From NCBI RefSeq assembly GCF_042649685.1, contig NZ_JBHRZT010000073.1, positions 62,001-126,000 of the forward strand: DNA of 64,000 nt, written 5' to 3'. Position numbers and translations under genes: made by a program. Position 1 is the first letter of the stretch, and each line of letters opens with the position of its first letter. The stretch comes from Bacillus_BA songklensis (GTDB taxonomy: Bacteria > Bacillota > Bacilli > Bacillales > Bacillaceae_H). Shown piece after piece: positions 24,032 through 32,499 of the stretch. The notes beneath the pieces are model-generated. The model was not told the DNA's origin. It saw only the letters and a list, made by a program, of their open reading frames with translations, and searched no databases.

Positions 24032-24500
24032 ATCTCGGCGGATAGCTGCTGAGCGGCTGCTGCCCGCCGGTAAAAGGATATGTGTATTCAATTTCTTCAT
24101 CAAATGTAACGTAATCAAGATAGACCATTAGCAGGATATAACGCCTTCCGGTCTGTGGATCACTCAAAATGATATGATCCCGGCCTGCGGCTTCAACGAC
24201 TCCTTTAAACACTTTCTGATTATTTCCTTCAAATGTCATATAAACAGTAGCTACTTTCCCTCTGTTCAAACGTAAAATATTTTCAATATAAGACTCCTCT
24301 AACGGAAGCTGTCCAGCTGCAGCTTGAGGCGATCCCGCTCCTCCCGTTGGAATCGGAAGGGGAGCGCCTGGTACTTGTGAGGGTTGTTGATAAGCGCCTG
24401 GTACTTGTGAGGGCTGCTGATAGGACGGATACCCATATCCATAACCGCCGTAAGGCATTTGCATATAAGGGCTTTGGCCCGTGGTTTTCGGTTTTTTCAT
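24030..24500 (-). CDS. gerQ: Spore coat protein GerQ
   Basis: 156 residues. The N-terminal third is rich in Tyr, Gly, Gln and Pro with an exact tandem repeat of the 11-residue unit YQQPSQVPGA(+S/Y) encoded by a DNA duplication; the C-terminal half (LPLEESYIENILRLNRGKVA, VFKGVVEAAGRDHIILSDP, YLDYVTFDEEIEY) is the conserved GerQ domain. In B. subtilis GerQ is needed for CwlJ-dependent germination and is crosslinked by transglutaminase through Lys/Gln residues. ATG 24500 follows AAAGGAGGAT by 9; TTG 24506 is too close. It is the last gene of the ywd group. Confidence 0.93.
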   Translation of the reverse strand: MKKPKTTGQSPYMQMPYGGYGYGYPSYQQPSQVPGAYQQPSQVPGAPLPIPTGGAGSPQAAAGQLPLEESYIENILRLNRGKVATVYMTFEGNNQKVFKGVVEAAGRDHIILSDPQTGRRYILLMVYLDYVTFDEEIEYTYPFTGGQQPLSSYPPR

Positions 24501-24506
24501 ACACAA

Positions 24507-24933
24507 ATCCTCCTTTAGGAATAACTACGCTTCACATGCGTGGTTATCAATAAACACTAGGGCAATTCGCTTGAGTCGGTGAGTAAAAGCAGTGAGATTT
24601 GTAACGGCCTGCACTATAGTGATTAAACCACCGGACGGGACAGGGACCACCTGTCTAGAAGCTTTACATCTTCTTCGTTATAAGGGACAACACCCGTGTT
24701 TTCACTTCGTTTACTCACTAGTTGATAAATATGATGAACAAATGTAGAGTATGCTTTCTTTTTTTGCTTTGGTACCGGTGAGAGGAAGTCCTTTTTCGGC
24801 AATCTGAAGTGTTTCGTACCGAAAGGGAGAAAATTTCACCATGGCTTCTATCCAATGCCTCTAAAGAGAACAGAGCTTCTCCTTATCTGGTTTCACTCTC
24901 CATTCGTATTGGCCTGCCAAACAGAGGAGAGGC
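24507..24933. other. Intergenic stretch without recognisable gene between gerQ and hemQ terminators
   Basis: About 430 bases. A short stem GACAGG (24639-24644)/CCTGTC (24650-24655) is visible. The gerQ promoter (a SigE/SigK-type would be expected) should be near its right-hand edge but was not identified. No ORF with a good start. Confidence 0.4.
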
Positions 24934-25005
24934 AAAAAAATAGGCGGTTGAGAAAAGGATTCTCAGCCACCTAAAAAAGACGCCGGTATTGAATACCAAC
25001 GTCTT
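24934..25005 (-). terminator. Two tandem terminators downstream of hemQ
   Basis: On the minus strand: AGACG..GGTA / TACC..CGTCT followed by six T (25005-24973), then AGGTGGCTGAGAA / TTCTCAACCGCCT (24972-24942) followed by ATTTTTTT. Two strong hairpins in series directly after the hemQ stop. Confidence 0.8.
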
Positions 25006-25010
25006 CTTAA

Positions 25011-25754
25011 TTATACATATAAGAATTGAGCAATACGATCTTGGTTTAAAATGTTCCCTACAAAGAATGTACCAAATTCACCGTAACGAGCGCTGACTTC
25101 ATCAAAGCGCATTTCGTACACGAGCTTTTTGAATTGAAGGACATCCTCTGCAAAAAGGGTTACGCCCCACTCATAGTCATCGAAGCCTACAGAACCTGTA
25201 ATGATTTGTTTTACTTTTCCCGCATACTGGCGGCCAATCATTCCATGACTGCGCATTAAGCTGCGGCGTTCCTCCATCGGAAGCATATACCAGTTGTCAT
25301 TGCCTTGGCGGCGTTTATCCATTGGATAGAAGCAAATGTGCTTCGCCTTTGGGAGAATTGGATAAAGGCGGGCACGAATTTCCGGATTTTCGTAAGGGTC
25401 TTGCCCAGCCGGTAAGTAGTTGCTTAGCTCTACAACGGAAACATAAGAGTATGTAGGAATGGTATATTCAGCAAGCTTTGTTTTATTGAATTCTGTTTCA
25501 ATTTCATTTAACTCTTCCATCGTCGGACGAACAAACATCATCATAAAGTCTGCTTTTTGTCCAACAATTGTGTAAAGAGCTTGACTTCCTTGTTTTTCTT
25601 TTTCTGTTTTTTGCCATTTTTCCATTAAACCTAAAAACTCATGAATAGCGGCTTGGCGCTCATCACTCGATACTTGTTTCCATGCAGACCAATCCATGGA
25701 ACGAAAATCATGAAGGCAATACCAGCCGTCTAATGTTTGAGCAGCTTCTGACAT
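25011..25754 (-). CDS. hemQ: Coproheme decarboxylase HemQ/ChdC
   Basis: 247 residues of the chlorite-dismutase-like fold. It has the catalytic Tyr region WYMLPMEERRSLM (about 158-170), the proximal heme ligand His in RSHGMIGRQYAGKV (about 171-184) and the ITGSVGFDDYEWGVTLFAED block. It performs the last step of the coproporphyrin-dependent heme pathway of Gram-positives, converting coproheme to heme b with H2O2. In B. subtilis it is ywfI next to pta (ywfJ), transcribed oppositely, as here. Confidence 0.93.
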   Translation of the reverse strand: MSEAAQTLDGWYCLHDFRSMDWSAWKQVSSDERQAAIHEFLGLMEKWQKTEKEKQGSQALYTIVGQKADFMMMFVRPTMEELNEIETEFNKTKLAEYTIPTYSYVSVVELSNYLPAGQDPYENPEIRARLYPILPKAKHICFYPMDKRRQGNDNWYMLPMEERRSLMRSHGMIGRQYAGKVKQIITGSVGFDDYEWGVTLFAEDVLQFKKLVYEMRFDEVSARYGEFGTFFVGNILNQDRIAQFLYV

Positions 25755-25900
25755 ATGCTTTCAACTCCTAATATGACATTATTCTCTAAACTCAATTTTA
25801 CTATAACATAGTTTGTCCGTTTCACATGAATGAAAAACTCTTGAATTTTGACTAAATCAGAAACAATAACTCATATTAAGTAAGGGAGGAAGGCAGAAAT

Positions 25901-25978
25901 GAAGATAAAACTATCAAAATCTTTAAAAAAAATGAACTTTTTTATAAAACCAAATTCTTTATGTGCATTCCTTTGATT
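25901..25978 (+). CDS. Putative 25-residue cationic peptide upstream of pta
   Basis: ATG 25901 follows AGGGAGGAAGG (a very strong ribosome binding site) by 4-5 bases; the ORF ends TGA at 25976-25978. Product starts MKIKLSKSLKKMNFF: seven Lys, hydrophobic end. A TTGACT lies at 25848-25853. It could be a leader peptide in the pta 5' region (63 bases before pta) or a small membrane-active peptide. Unrecognised. Confidence 0.35.
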
Positions 25979-26041
25979 TTAAGAAGAAGTGAAGTATCCT
26001 AGTAAAAGAAAATCGTTTTACGTAGTTGAGGAGGATTTACA

Positions 26042-27013
26042 GTGAGTGATTTGTTTGCAGCGTTGAAAAGTAAAGTAGCTGGTAAAGATGTAAAAATTGT
26101 ATTTCCAGAAGGACTAGATGAGCGTATTTTAGGCGCAGTAGGCCGCTTAGCAAAAGAGAACATCTTAACACCGATCGTTGTAGGAAATAAAGAAGAAGTA
26201 GCGAAAAAGGCAGAACAATTACATGTATCCCTTGAAAATGTGACTGTGTATGACCCGACCCAGTATGAAGAATTTGATGCAATGGTAGCGTCTTTCGTTG
26301 AACGTCGTAAAGGGAAAGTATCCGAAGAAGACGCACGCAAAGTACTTTTAGATGAAAACTATTTTGGTACAATGCTTGTACATATGGGTAAAGCAGATGG
26401 GCTAGTAAGCGGAGCGGCACATTCGACAGCAGACACGGTTCGTCCGGCTTTACAGATTATTAAAACAAAAGAAGGCGTAAAAAAGACTTCCGGTGTCTTC
26501 ATTATGGTACGCGGTGAAGAAAAATACGTATTTGCTGACTGTGCCATCAATATTGCACCGGACAGTCAGGATTTAGCTGAAATTGCGATTGAAAGTGCCC
26601 GTACAGCTGACATGTTCGATATTGAACCTCGTGTAGCCATGCTCAGCTTCTCTACAAAAGGTTCTGCTAAGTCTCCTGAAACAGAAAAAGTAGCGAATGC
26701 AGTCAACATTGCGAAAGAAATGGCCCCAAACTTAACTTTAGATGGCGAGTTTCAATTTGATGCCGCTTTTGTTCCGTCTGTAGCAGAAAAGAAAGCTCCA
26801 GGTTCAGTTATTAAAGGAGATGCGAATGTATTCGTATTCCCAAGTCTTGAGGCCGGCAACATTGGCTATAAAATTGCACAGCGTTTAGGCAGCTTTGAAG
26901 CCGTGGGTCCTATCCTTCAAGGGTTAAATAAACCAGTAAACGACTTATCTCGCGGTTGCAATGAGGAAGACGTTTATAAATTGGCTTTAATTACAGCAGC
27001 TCAAACGTTGTAA
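26042..27013 (+). CDS. pta: Phosphate acetyltransferase
   Basis: 323 residues, the short (class I) form. Blocks KIVFPEGLDERILGA (about 19-33), VSGAAHSTADTVRPALQIIK (about 121-140) and the C-terminal NVFVFPSLEAGNIGYKIAQR (about 261-280) with ...GCNEEDVYKLA are diagnostic. Interconverts acetyl-CoA and acetyl phosphate, feeding overflow acetate production. GTG start at 26042 with GAGGAGGATTTACA just upstream. In B. subtilis pta is activated by CcpA; no convincing cre site was seen here. Ends in a terminator shared with lipL. Confidence 0.95.
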   Translation: MSDLFAALKSKVAGKDVKIVFPEGLDERILGAVGRLAKENILTPIVVGNKEEVAKKAEQLHVSLENVTVYDPTQYEEFDAMVASFVERRKGKVSEEDARKVLLDENYFGTMLVHMGKADGLVSGAAHSTADTVRPALQIIKTKEGVKKTSGVFIMVRGEEKYVFADCAINIAPDSQDLAEIAIESARTADMFDIEPRVAMLSFSTKGSAKSPETEKVANAVNIAKEMAPNLTLDGEFQFDAAFVPSVAEKKAPGSVIKGDANVFVFPSLEAGNIGYKIAQRLGSFEAVGPILQGLNKPVNDLSRGCNEEDVYKLALITAAQTL

Positions 27014-27021
27014 TAAACATC

Positions 27022-27061
27022 AAAAAGCCCTTCCCGTCTATAAATGGGAAAGGGCTTTTTC
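27022..27061. terminator. Bidirectional terminator pta / lipL
   Basis: AAAAAGCCCTTCCC (27022-27035) pairs with GGGAAAGGGCTTTTT (27046-27060). The last codons of convergent lipL lie within the right arm. Confidence 0.85.
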
Positions 27062-27886
27062 GTTACGGTCATACATGCGCTGTAAATGGTAATCGAATAA
27101 TTGGAGTTCATGGTTCGATAACGGAATCGGCGCAAGATGTGCCCCGGTCTCTTTTAATGTTTGAAGCAGAGATAACATTAAGGAAGAAACCGTAATGTCC
27201 TTGTTTAACAGCTCTGATAAAGAAGCCATCGTATGGGGGACAATAGTCGGGTAGGTAAACTTCGTTGGTACGTTTTTTAATCCTCGTGCGTAAAATTCAC
27301 GAATAAGGCTCGCACGTTGTGAGCCGCTTCCTGAAGCGCATAAATAAATTTGTACAGCTATGCCGCTTCGAATCCGTCTTTGTGAAATCCCGGCAAATTT
27401 TTGACCGTGAATACTCAAATCGTAGCTGCCAGGGCAATAAGAACCGATAATTTCTTTTGCTTCAATGTTTGCTTGGTAAGGAGCCAGGATAAGCTGGATT
27501 AACTCATACATTGCGTCATATCCTCGATTAATCTCAATGCCTTTTTCCGCATCTGGAAAAATGAGCGAAATGTTTAAGACTCCTTCATCTAAAACGACAG
27601 CAAGGCCCCCTGAGTTTCGGACGATGACTCGATAGCCTCGCTTATTTAAAAAACTTATTCCATCTTGAAGGTGAGGAAGTCTCGTATCTTGAATGCCCAG
27701 CACCACCGTATCATGGTGTACCCATGAACGCATTGCTGCTGCCGATTCACCGGATCCGACAGACGTGCAAAGCGTGTCATCGATGGCAAAGGACTGTAGA
27801 GCATCAAAACCCGGACCTAAGCTTGTCTGATCTATGATTCGCCATGTTGGCTGCACTAATAAAGAGGAACCGTTGTCTTTCATCAT
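27038..27886 (-). CDS. lipL: Octanoyl-[GcvH]:protein N-octanoyltransferase LipL (lipoate ligase fold)
   Basis: 282 residues of the BPL/LPL fold. RNSGGLAVVLDEGVLNIS is the substrate-pocket block, GSYCPGSYDLSIHGQKFAGI carries the acyl-accepting Cys and the conserved Lys that separate LipL from LipM and LplA. It transfers octanoate from GcvH to E2 subunits by amidotransfer in lipoate synthesis. The start ATG 27886 follows AAGGAG by 6; the upstream ATG 27899 (MKEFF) overlaps that site. In B. subtilis this is ywfL next to pta and rsfA (ywfN), as here. Confidence 0.9.
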   Translation of the reverse strand: MMKDNGSSLLVQPTWRIIDQTSLGPGFDALQSFAIDDTLCTSVGSGESAAAMRSWVHHDTVVLGIQDTRLPHLQDGISFLNKRGYRVIVRNSGGLAVVLDEGVLNISLIFPDAEKGIEINRGYDAMYELIQLILAPYQANIEAKEIIGSYCPGSYDLSIHGQKFAGISQRRIRSGIAVQIYLCASGSGSQRASLIREFYARGLKNVPTKFTYPTIVPHTMASLSELLNKDITVSSLMLSLLQTLKETGAHLAPIPLSNHELQLFDYHLQRMYDRNEKALSHL

Positions 27887-28023
27887 AAAAAACTCCTTCA
27901 TTCATACTATCAAGCTGTTGGAGGCTTCTACAAGATGACAGCAAAAAGGGAAAAGCGCAAATCCCGTCCCTTTCCGCGTTTTCCTGATTAAACGGTATTA
28001 TTATAGCACAACCTAACTAAAAA

Positions 28024-28142
28024 GGGGTTCCCGTATAAGCCTCCGACAAGAGCCCGAAAGGGAAATTGGCGAAGGCTTATGCGTAAATGATGGGGCATGG
28101 ATGATTTTTATCCATGCCCCATCATTTATGTGGATTTATATA
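28024..28142 (-). repeat. Family A MITE-like repeat, copy 2 (reverse), hairpins 1 and 2 present
   Basis: On the minus strand it begins TATATAAATCCACAT (28142), then hairpin 1 AAATGATGGGGCATGGAT / ATCCATGCCCCATCATTT (18 bp perfect), CGCATAAG, hairpin 2 GCCTTCGCCAATTTCCC / GGGCTCTTGTCGGAGGC and CGGGAACC. The tail beyond GAACC is not recognisable. The right end is 2 bases from the rsfA stop codon. Confidence 0.75.
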
Positions 28143-28143
28143 G

Positions 28144-28824
28144 TTATTCTGCTAACTTTTCCAAATTGCCGTTGCGGTCCATTTTAAATTTAGTGGATGG
28201 GCGTTCTTCATCCTCGAGCAACACAAATTTTCTGGCCCGGTTCATGATTTTCATAAGTGTTTCGTAATCTTCTTGAATAGTAGTGGAGTTTTCCTCCAAC
28301 TGAGCAATCCGTTTTTGCAATTCGGCATTTTGTATCTTTAGCTCATGGTTTTCTTTTAATAAATTACTATTTTCATCCTTTAAAAGGTGAACATCATGTG
28401 TTTGCGAACCGATTGAACGCAAGAAAGCAATTACATGGTCAAGTGAGAGGGATGCTGAGCTATTTATCTCTGTCCCTGTTTCTGCCGCCGGCGCAGCAAT
28501 AGCTGGAGGTGTCAATTCATTGTCAAACTCTTCCAAAGGTGGAACAGGCGGCGTATACAATAATCGTTTTTTCGCATTTTGGCTTTGGCCGAGTGCTCGC
28601 ATTCTTTGTTTTCGCTGTTTTTTCGCTAATTGAAGAGCTTTTTCATAGGAGTGGCGCACAACTGCATTCCAACGAAATCCACAGGCGGCAGATGTGCGGT
28701 TAAGTTTGTCTCCTACCTCTTCAAAAGCATTTAATTGAGTACTTCCTTCACGTACATGACGTAAAACAGTTTCGGCTAACAGCAAATCGTTTTCTTCTGT
28801 CCAAGCATCTTGTCTATCCTTCAT
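28144..28824 (-). CDS. rsfA: Prespore-specific transcription factor RsfA
   Basis: 226 residues. The N-terminal DAWTEENDLLLAETVLRHVR and SAACGFRWNAVVR form a Myb/SANT-like DNA-binding domain typical of RsfA/GerE-independent spore regulators; the middle is Pro/Ala-rich and disordered, and the C-terminus is a coiled coil (ENSNLLKENHELKIQNAELQ, QKRIAQLEEN). In B. subtilis RsfA is made under SigF and fine-tunes SigF genes such as spoIIR. AGGGAGTGA precedes ATG. Downstream of it lies a family A repeat. Confidence 0.88.
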   Translation of the reverse strand: MKDRQDAWTEENDLLLAETVLRHVREGSTQLNAFEEVGDKLNRTSAACGFRWNAVVRHSYEKALQLAKKQRKQRMRALGQSQNAKKRLLYTPPVPPLEEFDNELTPPAIAAPAAETGTEINSSASLSLDHVIAFLRSIGSQTHDVHLLKDENSNLLKENHELKIQNAELQKRIAQLEENSTTIQEDYETLMKIMNRARKFVLLEDEERPSTKFKMDRNGNLEKLAE

Positions 28825-29052
28825 ATTTTCTTTTCACTCCCTAAATCATCATTTTCAAAATAAATAGGATTATTATCATCATGGGCAAAAGAGAAAAAGT
28901 TTATACCAAAATCTTAAAAATATGCTTAAAAGTATGATAGAGTTGGAATGTTTTTCTCATCATAATTCAACTTGCAATGAAGAATAATAAAAGGTAAAAT
29001 ACCCTTTAGGCCAAAACAATTGTGCAACGAACTGTGAAAGGATTGTATCAAC

Positions 29053-29277
29053 ATGGCAAACGAATTCAGAATTTGTGATGATTGTCAGGCAACTAATATT
29101 AAAACGTTGGTGCCTAGACTCAAGAAAATAGATGAATGTGCAGATATCAAAATCGGTTGTCAATCTTACTGCGGACCCGGCCGTAAAAAATCTTTTGCGT
29201 TTGTCAATAACCGTCCGGTGTCAGCTCCAACGGAAGATGAGCTAATCGAAAAAATTGAAAAGAAGCTAAACAAATAA
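29053..29277 (+). CDS. DUF1450 (YuzB-like) small Cys-rich protein
   Basis: 74 residues with CDDCQATN near the N-terminus and GCQSYCGPGRKKSFAFVNN in the middle, giving four Cys in a CxxC...CxxxC arrangement like a thioredoxin-like ferredoxin (2Fe-2S) fold; the C-terminal helix DELIEKIEKKLNK completes it. YuzB-family proteins are widespread in Bacillus; function unknown, possibly metal/cluster binding. A GAAAGGA site lies 9 bases before ATG. Followed by its own terminator. Confidence 0.75.
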   Translation: MANEFRICDDCQATNIKTLVPRLKKIDECADIKIGCQSYCGPGRKKSFAFVNNRPVSAPTEDELIEKIEKKLNK

Positions 29278-29313
29278 AAATCGCCTTTGTGTTCACGTAA
29301 AGGTGATTTTTTC
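29277..29313 (+). terminator. Terminator after the DUF1450 gene
   Basis: AAAATCGCCTTT (29277-29288) pairs with AAAGGTGATTTT (29299-29310; one G-T pair), followed by TTTTCG. Confidence 0.8.
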
Positions 29314-29397
29314 GTTCTTGGCTTTGAAACGTAGGAAATTGGGGTATGTATGTCGAATATAGGGCGATAGAACAAAATGAAACAGTGAGGTATGCAA

Positions 29398-30702
29398 ATG
29401 GATCCTAACAGCAAATTAAGCGAAGAAAAAGTATTCAAAGATCCTGTTCATCGTTATGTTCATGTTCGCGATAAGATCATTTGGGATTTGATTGGAACAG
29501 CGGAATTTCAACGATTGCGAAGAATCCGTCAACTGGGCACTACATACTTAACGTTTCATGGTGCTGAACATAGCCGCTTTAATCACTCACTGGGGGTCTA
29601 TGAAATCATTCGCCGTATCATTGACGACGTGTTTCATGATCGGGAGCATTGGAATAATGATGAGCGTCTTCTTTGCTTATGTGCTGCATTGCTTCATGAT
29701 TTAGGGCACGGCCCCTTTTCTCATTCGTTCGAAAAGGTTTTTCATTTAGATCATGAAGATTTCACTCAAGCTATCATAACCGGCCCGACAGAAGTGAATG
29801 CGGTCTTGCGCCGTATAGGAGACGATTTTCCCAAAAAAGTAGCTGAAGTCATTGCGAAAACATACGAGAATAAGCTCGTTGTTAGTCTTATATCCAGCCA
29901 GATTGATGCAGACCGAATGGATTATTTACAGCGTGATGCCTATTATACAGGCGTTAGCTACGGCCATTTTGATATGGAACGAATCTTGCGTGTCATGAGA
30001 CCGCAGGAAGATCAAGTTGTGATTAAACAAAGCGGCATGCATGCAGTTGAAGATTATATTATGAGCCGCTATCAAATGTACTGGCAGGTGTATTTCCATC
30101 CTGTGACAAGAAGTGCAGAAGTGATTTTAACGAAAATTTTGCATCGGGCAAAACAACTTCATCAAGGACATTATTCCTTTAAACATCAGCCTGCACACTT
30201 TTACTCGCTTTTTGAGGATGAATTGGTGTTACAGGATTATTTGCGCCTGGATGAATCTGTTATTCTTTATTACTTCCAGGTATGGCAGGATGAAGAGGAT
30301 CCGATCTTGTCTGATTTGTGCGGCCGTTTTCTCAATCGTCGATTATTCCAATATATTGAGTTTAATCCGAACTCCCAAATGAAAATGTGGATGGAATTGA
30401 ATCATTTATTTAAAAAAGCGGGGATCGACCCTGATTATTATTTGGTGGTCGATTCATCAAGCGATTTACCGTATGATTTTTACCGTCCCGGGGAAGAGGA
30501 GGAACGCCTGCCGATTCATCTTCTCATGCCAAATGGAGACATTAGGGAGCTTTCAAGGGAATCAGAGATTGTGGAAGCCATTTCGGGGAAAAAAAGAACG
30601 GACCATAAGCTTTATTTTCCACAAGACTTGATTGACCGGCTCTCATCAAAACGCAAAGTGAAAGAGCAAATTATACAATTATTGAGCAGCGGGAAAAATT
30701 AA
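29398..30702 (+). CDS. ywfO: HD-domain phosphohydrolase YwfO
   Basis: 434 residues. The N-terminal half is an HD domain: FQRLRRIRQLGTTYLTF, HSRFNHSLGVYEI (first metal His), ALLHDLGHGPFSHSFE (the HD pair and following His), and SSQIDADRMDYLQRDAYY (the last Asp), as in SAMHD1/dGTPase-like enzymes; the C-terminal half is an accessory domain. B. subtilis YwfO homologues are reported as nucleotide triphosphohydrolases. ATG 29398 follows GTGAGGT by 6; ATG 29392 abuts it. In B. subtilis it precedes ywgA, as here with 32 bases between. Confidence 0.9.
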   Translation: MDPNSKLSEEKVFKDPVHRYVHVRDKIIWDLIGTAEFQRLRRIRQLGTTYLTFHGAEHSRFNHSLGVYEIIRRIIDDVFHDREHWNNDERLLCLCAALLHDLGHGPFSHSFEKVFHLDHEDFTQAIITGPTEVNAVLRRIGDDFPKKVAEVIAKTYENKLVVSLISSQIDADRMDYLQRDAYYTGVSYGHFDMERILRVMRPQEDQVVIKQSGMHAVEDYIMSRYQMYWQVYFHPVTRSAEVILTKILHRAKQLHQGHYSFKHQPAHFYSLFEDELVLQDYLRLDESVILYYFQVWQDEEDPILSDLCGRFLNRRLFQYIEFNPNSQMKMWMELNHLFKKAGIDPDYYLVVDSSSDLPYDFYRPGEEEERLPIHLLMPNGDIRELSRESEIVEAISGKKRTDHKLYFPQDLIDRLSSKRKVKEQIIQLLSSGKN

Positions 30703-30734
30703 ACGGTTTACCAGTAATAGGAGTTGAAGGGGCT

Positions 30735-31244
30735 TTGTTAAAAGAGCATGCTAAAATTATCCATGTGTTGGCAGCGGCGGGAGAAGTTATCGGAAGAAAA
30801 AAGCTGCAAAAAATGATTTTTATTGCGAAGAAGCTAAACTTTCCTTTTTATGAGAGATACAATTTTCATTTCTATGGTCCTTATTCTGAGGAACTCACGC
30901 TTCGAATTGAAGAGCTTTGCAATTTAGGCTTTTTAAGCGAAGTGAAGGAGAAAAAAGGCGGCTACAGTCAGTATCGTTATACATTAACATCAGAAGGGGA
31001 AGACTTCCTCAGTCATTATGAGCTCGACTTCCCCTCATTGCAAGAGTGTATGACAGATATGAATGAAAAGAGTTCAAGGTTTTTAGAATTAGTGTCAACT
31101 GTTCTTTATTTTGAAACTCTTGAAAAACAAGAAGTGAAAGAGAAAGTATTTACCTTAAAAAGCAAGCAGCGCTATACGGAGGAAGAAATTGAAGAAGCGT
31201 ACAGCTACATTGAGCAGCTAAGAGGAAAACTTCCGTTGCAATAA
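30735..31244 (+). CDS. ywgA: YwgA family protein
   Basis: 169 residues with TTG start after GAAGGGGC. The N-terminal region (GRKKLQKMIFIAKKLNFPFY, FHFYGPYSEELTLRIEELCN) resembles the winged-helix Panacea/SocA-like fold, seen in antitoxins and unrelated conserved proteins; the C-terminus is helical (YTEEEIEEAYSYIEQLRG). Conserved next to ywfO in Bacillus, so probably functionally linked and co-transcribed. Role unknown. Confidence 0.8.
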   Translation: MLKEHAKIIHVLAAAGEVIGRKKLQKMIFIAKKLNFPFYERYNFHFYGPYSEELTLRIEELCNLGFLSEVKEKKGGYSQYRYTLTSEGEDFLSHYELDFPSLQECMTDMNEKSSRFLELVSTVLYFETLEKQEVKEKVFTLKSKQRYTEEEIEEAYSYIEQLRGKLPLQ

Positions 31245-31290
31245 AAAAGGCTGCTTTATGAACTCGCAAAAAAGACAGCCATAATCTTTT

Positions 31291-31357
31291 GACTGAAATG
31301 AACCGTCAAAGAAACTCTTGCTTTTACTAGATTTTTCTTGAAGGTTCATTTTCAGTC
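31291..31357. terminator. Long hairpin between ywgA and ywhB
   Basis: GACTGAAATGAACC (31291-31304) pairs with GGTTCATTTTCAGTC (31343-31357) with one bulge, continued by TCAA-GAAA/TTTC-TTGA inside. Lies between convergent genes. Confidence 0.6.
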
Positions 31358-31366
31358 TCTTTAGGT

Positions 31367-31552
31367 TTACTCGTCGCTTAAGCGCTTTCCGGCTACGGCA
31401 TAATGGTTTTTGGACATTTCTTCGATGAACACCACGATTTTTTCTTTTGGAGCACCTGTCGTTTCAGAAACAGCTTCTGTTACTTTTTCTGCAAGAGCCC
31501 GTTTTTGCTCTTCTGTACGACCTTCAAGCATTTTAACCGTTACATAGGGCAT
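31367..31552 (-). CDS. ywhB: 4-oxalocrotonate tautomerase-like enzyme YwhB
   Basis: 61 residues. After Met removal Pro1 is the catalytic base (MPYVTVKMLEGRTEEQKRAL); Arg11 and the KIVVFIEEMSKNHYAVAGK block complete the tautomerase active site. The B. subtilis homologue tautomerises 2-hydroxymuconate-type enols in vitro; the natural role is unknown. AAAGGAGAG precedes ATG. Forms hexamers in the family. Same location (next to ywhC) as in B. subtilis, though divergent from it here. Confidence 0.9.
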   Translation of the reverse strand: MPYVTVKMLEGRTEEQKRALAEKVTEAVSETTGAPKEKIVVFIEEMSKNHYAVAGKRLSDE

Positions 31553-31752
31553 GATGATCTCTCCTTTAAGTATGTATTCATGTTTAGTTTACTCTTTTTT
31601 CAGCGTAAAGAAAATGTCTCTAAAGAATAAGTTTTAATATGGTGAACATACCGGCTGTTCTTCTCTCATAAGCTAGGTAGCAATATTCTTAAAAGGGTTG
31701 CTTCAGGCGTAAAATAAAGCCGTTTCGACAGATGATCTTTGCGGTGTGTTCT

Positions 31753-31781
31753 TTGCACTTTTTAGGTAACCTTAGTATACT
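31753..31781 (+). promoter_or_regulatory. SigA-type promoter of ywhC
   Basis: TTGCAC (31753-31758), 17-base spacer, TATACT (31776-31781), 38 bases before the ywhC start. A TTCGACA (31724-31730, reverse of the Spo0A core TGTCGAA) lies just upstream. Confidence 0.6.
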
Positions 31782-31818
31782 TGTGGTAAATTTGAAATCA
31801 AAATAGAGGAGAAAAAGT

Positions 31819-32475
31819 GTGGAACAATTTTTGGCTTTTTCAATTGAACAACTTCCCTTCGTCATCGTTAGTTTAGTGATCGCTTTTACGATACATGAAT
31901 TTGCTCATGCCTATGTCGCTTATAAATTTGGGGATCCAACCGCTAAAAATCAAGGGCGCCTTACCCTCTCGCCGCTTGCCCATTTAGATCCCTTCGGAAC
32001 ATTATTACTGATTATCGCAGGGTTTGGCTGGGCGAGGCCGGTTCCGGTTAATCGTTATTTTTTCAAAAACCCCCGTTTAGCAGGAGTCCTTGTTTCAATA
32101 GCAGGTCCCTTAAGCAACTTGGTATTAAGTTTTATTGGAGCAGTGATTTGGTACTTTTTAATGCGCTTTAACATGCAAGGGGTTGGCGGAGATTTTTTGT
32201 TCGGATTTTTTAATACATTTATTACCTTAAACCTCTTATTGTTTTTATTTAATTTGCTGCCTTTTCCGCCGCTGGATGGATATCGTATTATAGAGGATTT
32301 AGCACCGCCGTCTGTTCGGGCGAAAATGACACAATATGAATCCTGGGGGATTTTTATCTTTTTGGTGCTGGTGATTACTCCTTTAGATCAATATGTGATT
32401 GATCCGATCTTTAATTCAGGCATCCCATTTTTCATGGGTATCTTTGACTCGATTTTATCAACATTGATTTTATAA
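31819..32475 (+). CDS. ywhC: Site-2 protease family membrane metalloprotease YwhC
   Basis: 218 residues, 5-6 membrane helices. The zinc motif HEFAHAY (about 26-32) and the distal LLPFPPLDGYRI (about 148-159, the LDG motif giving the third ligand Asp) are intact, as in the YwhC/Rip2 subgroup without PDZ domain. Cleaves transmembrane segments in regulated intramembrane proteolysis; natural substrate unknown. Start GTG 31819 follows GAGGAG. Followed 24 bases later by ywhD. Confidence 0.88.
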   Translation: MEQFLAFSIEQLPFVIVSLVIAFTIHEFAHAYVAYKFGDPTAKNQGRLTLSPLAHLDPFGTLLLIIAGFGWARPVPVNRYFFKNPRLAGVLVSIAGPLSNLVLSFIGAVIWYFLMRFNMQGVGGDFLFGFFNTFITLNLLLFLFNLLPFPPLDGYRIIEDLAPPSVRAKMTQYESWGIFIFLVLVITPLDQYVIDPIFNSGIPFFMGIFDSILSTLIL

Positions 32476-32499
32476 TCTGAGAGATAGGAGGAAGATTAA

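Noticed and set aside
25987..26030. cre site upstream of pta
   Set aside because: GAAAATCGTTTTAC resembles a cre site loosely but misses the outer TG and CA positions, so not reported.
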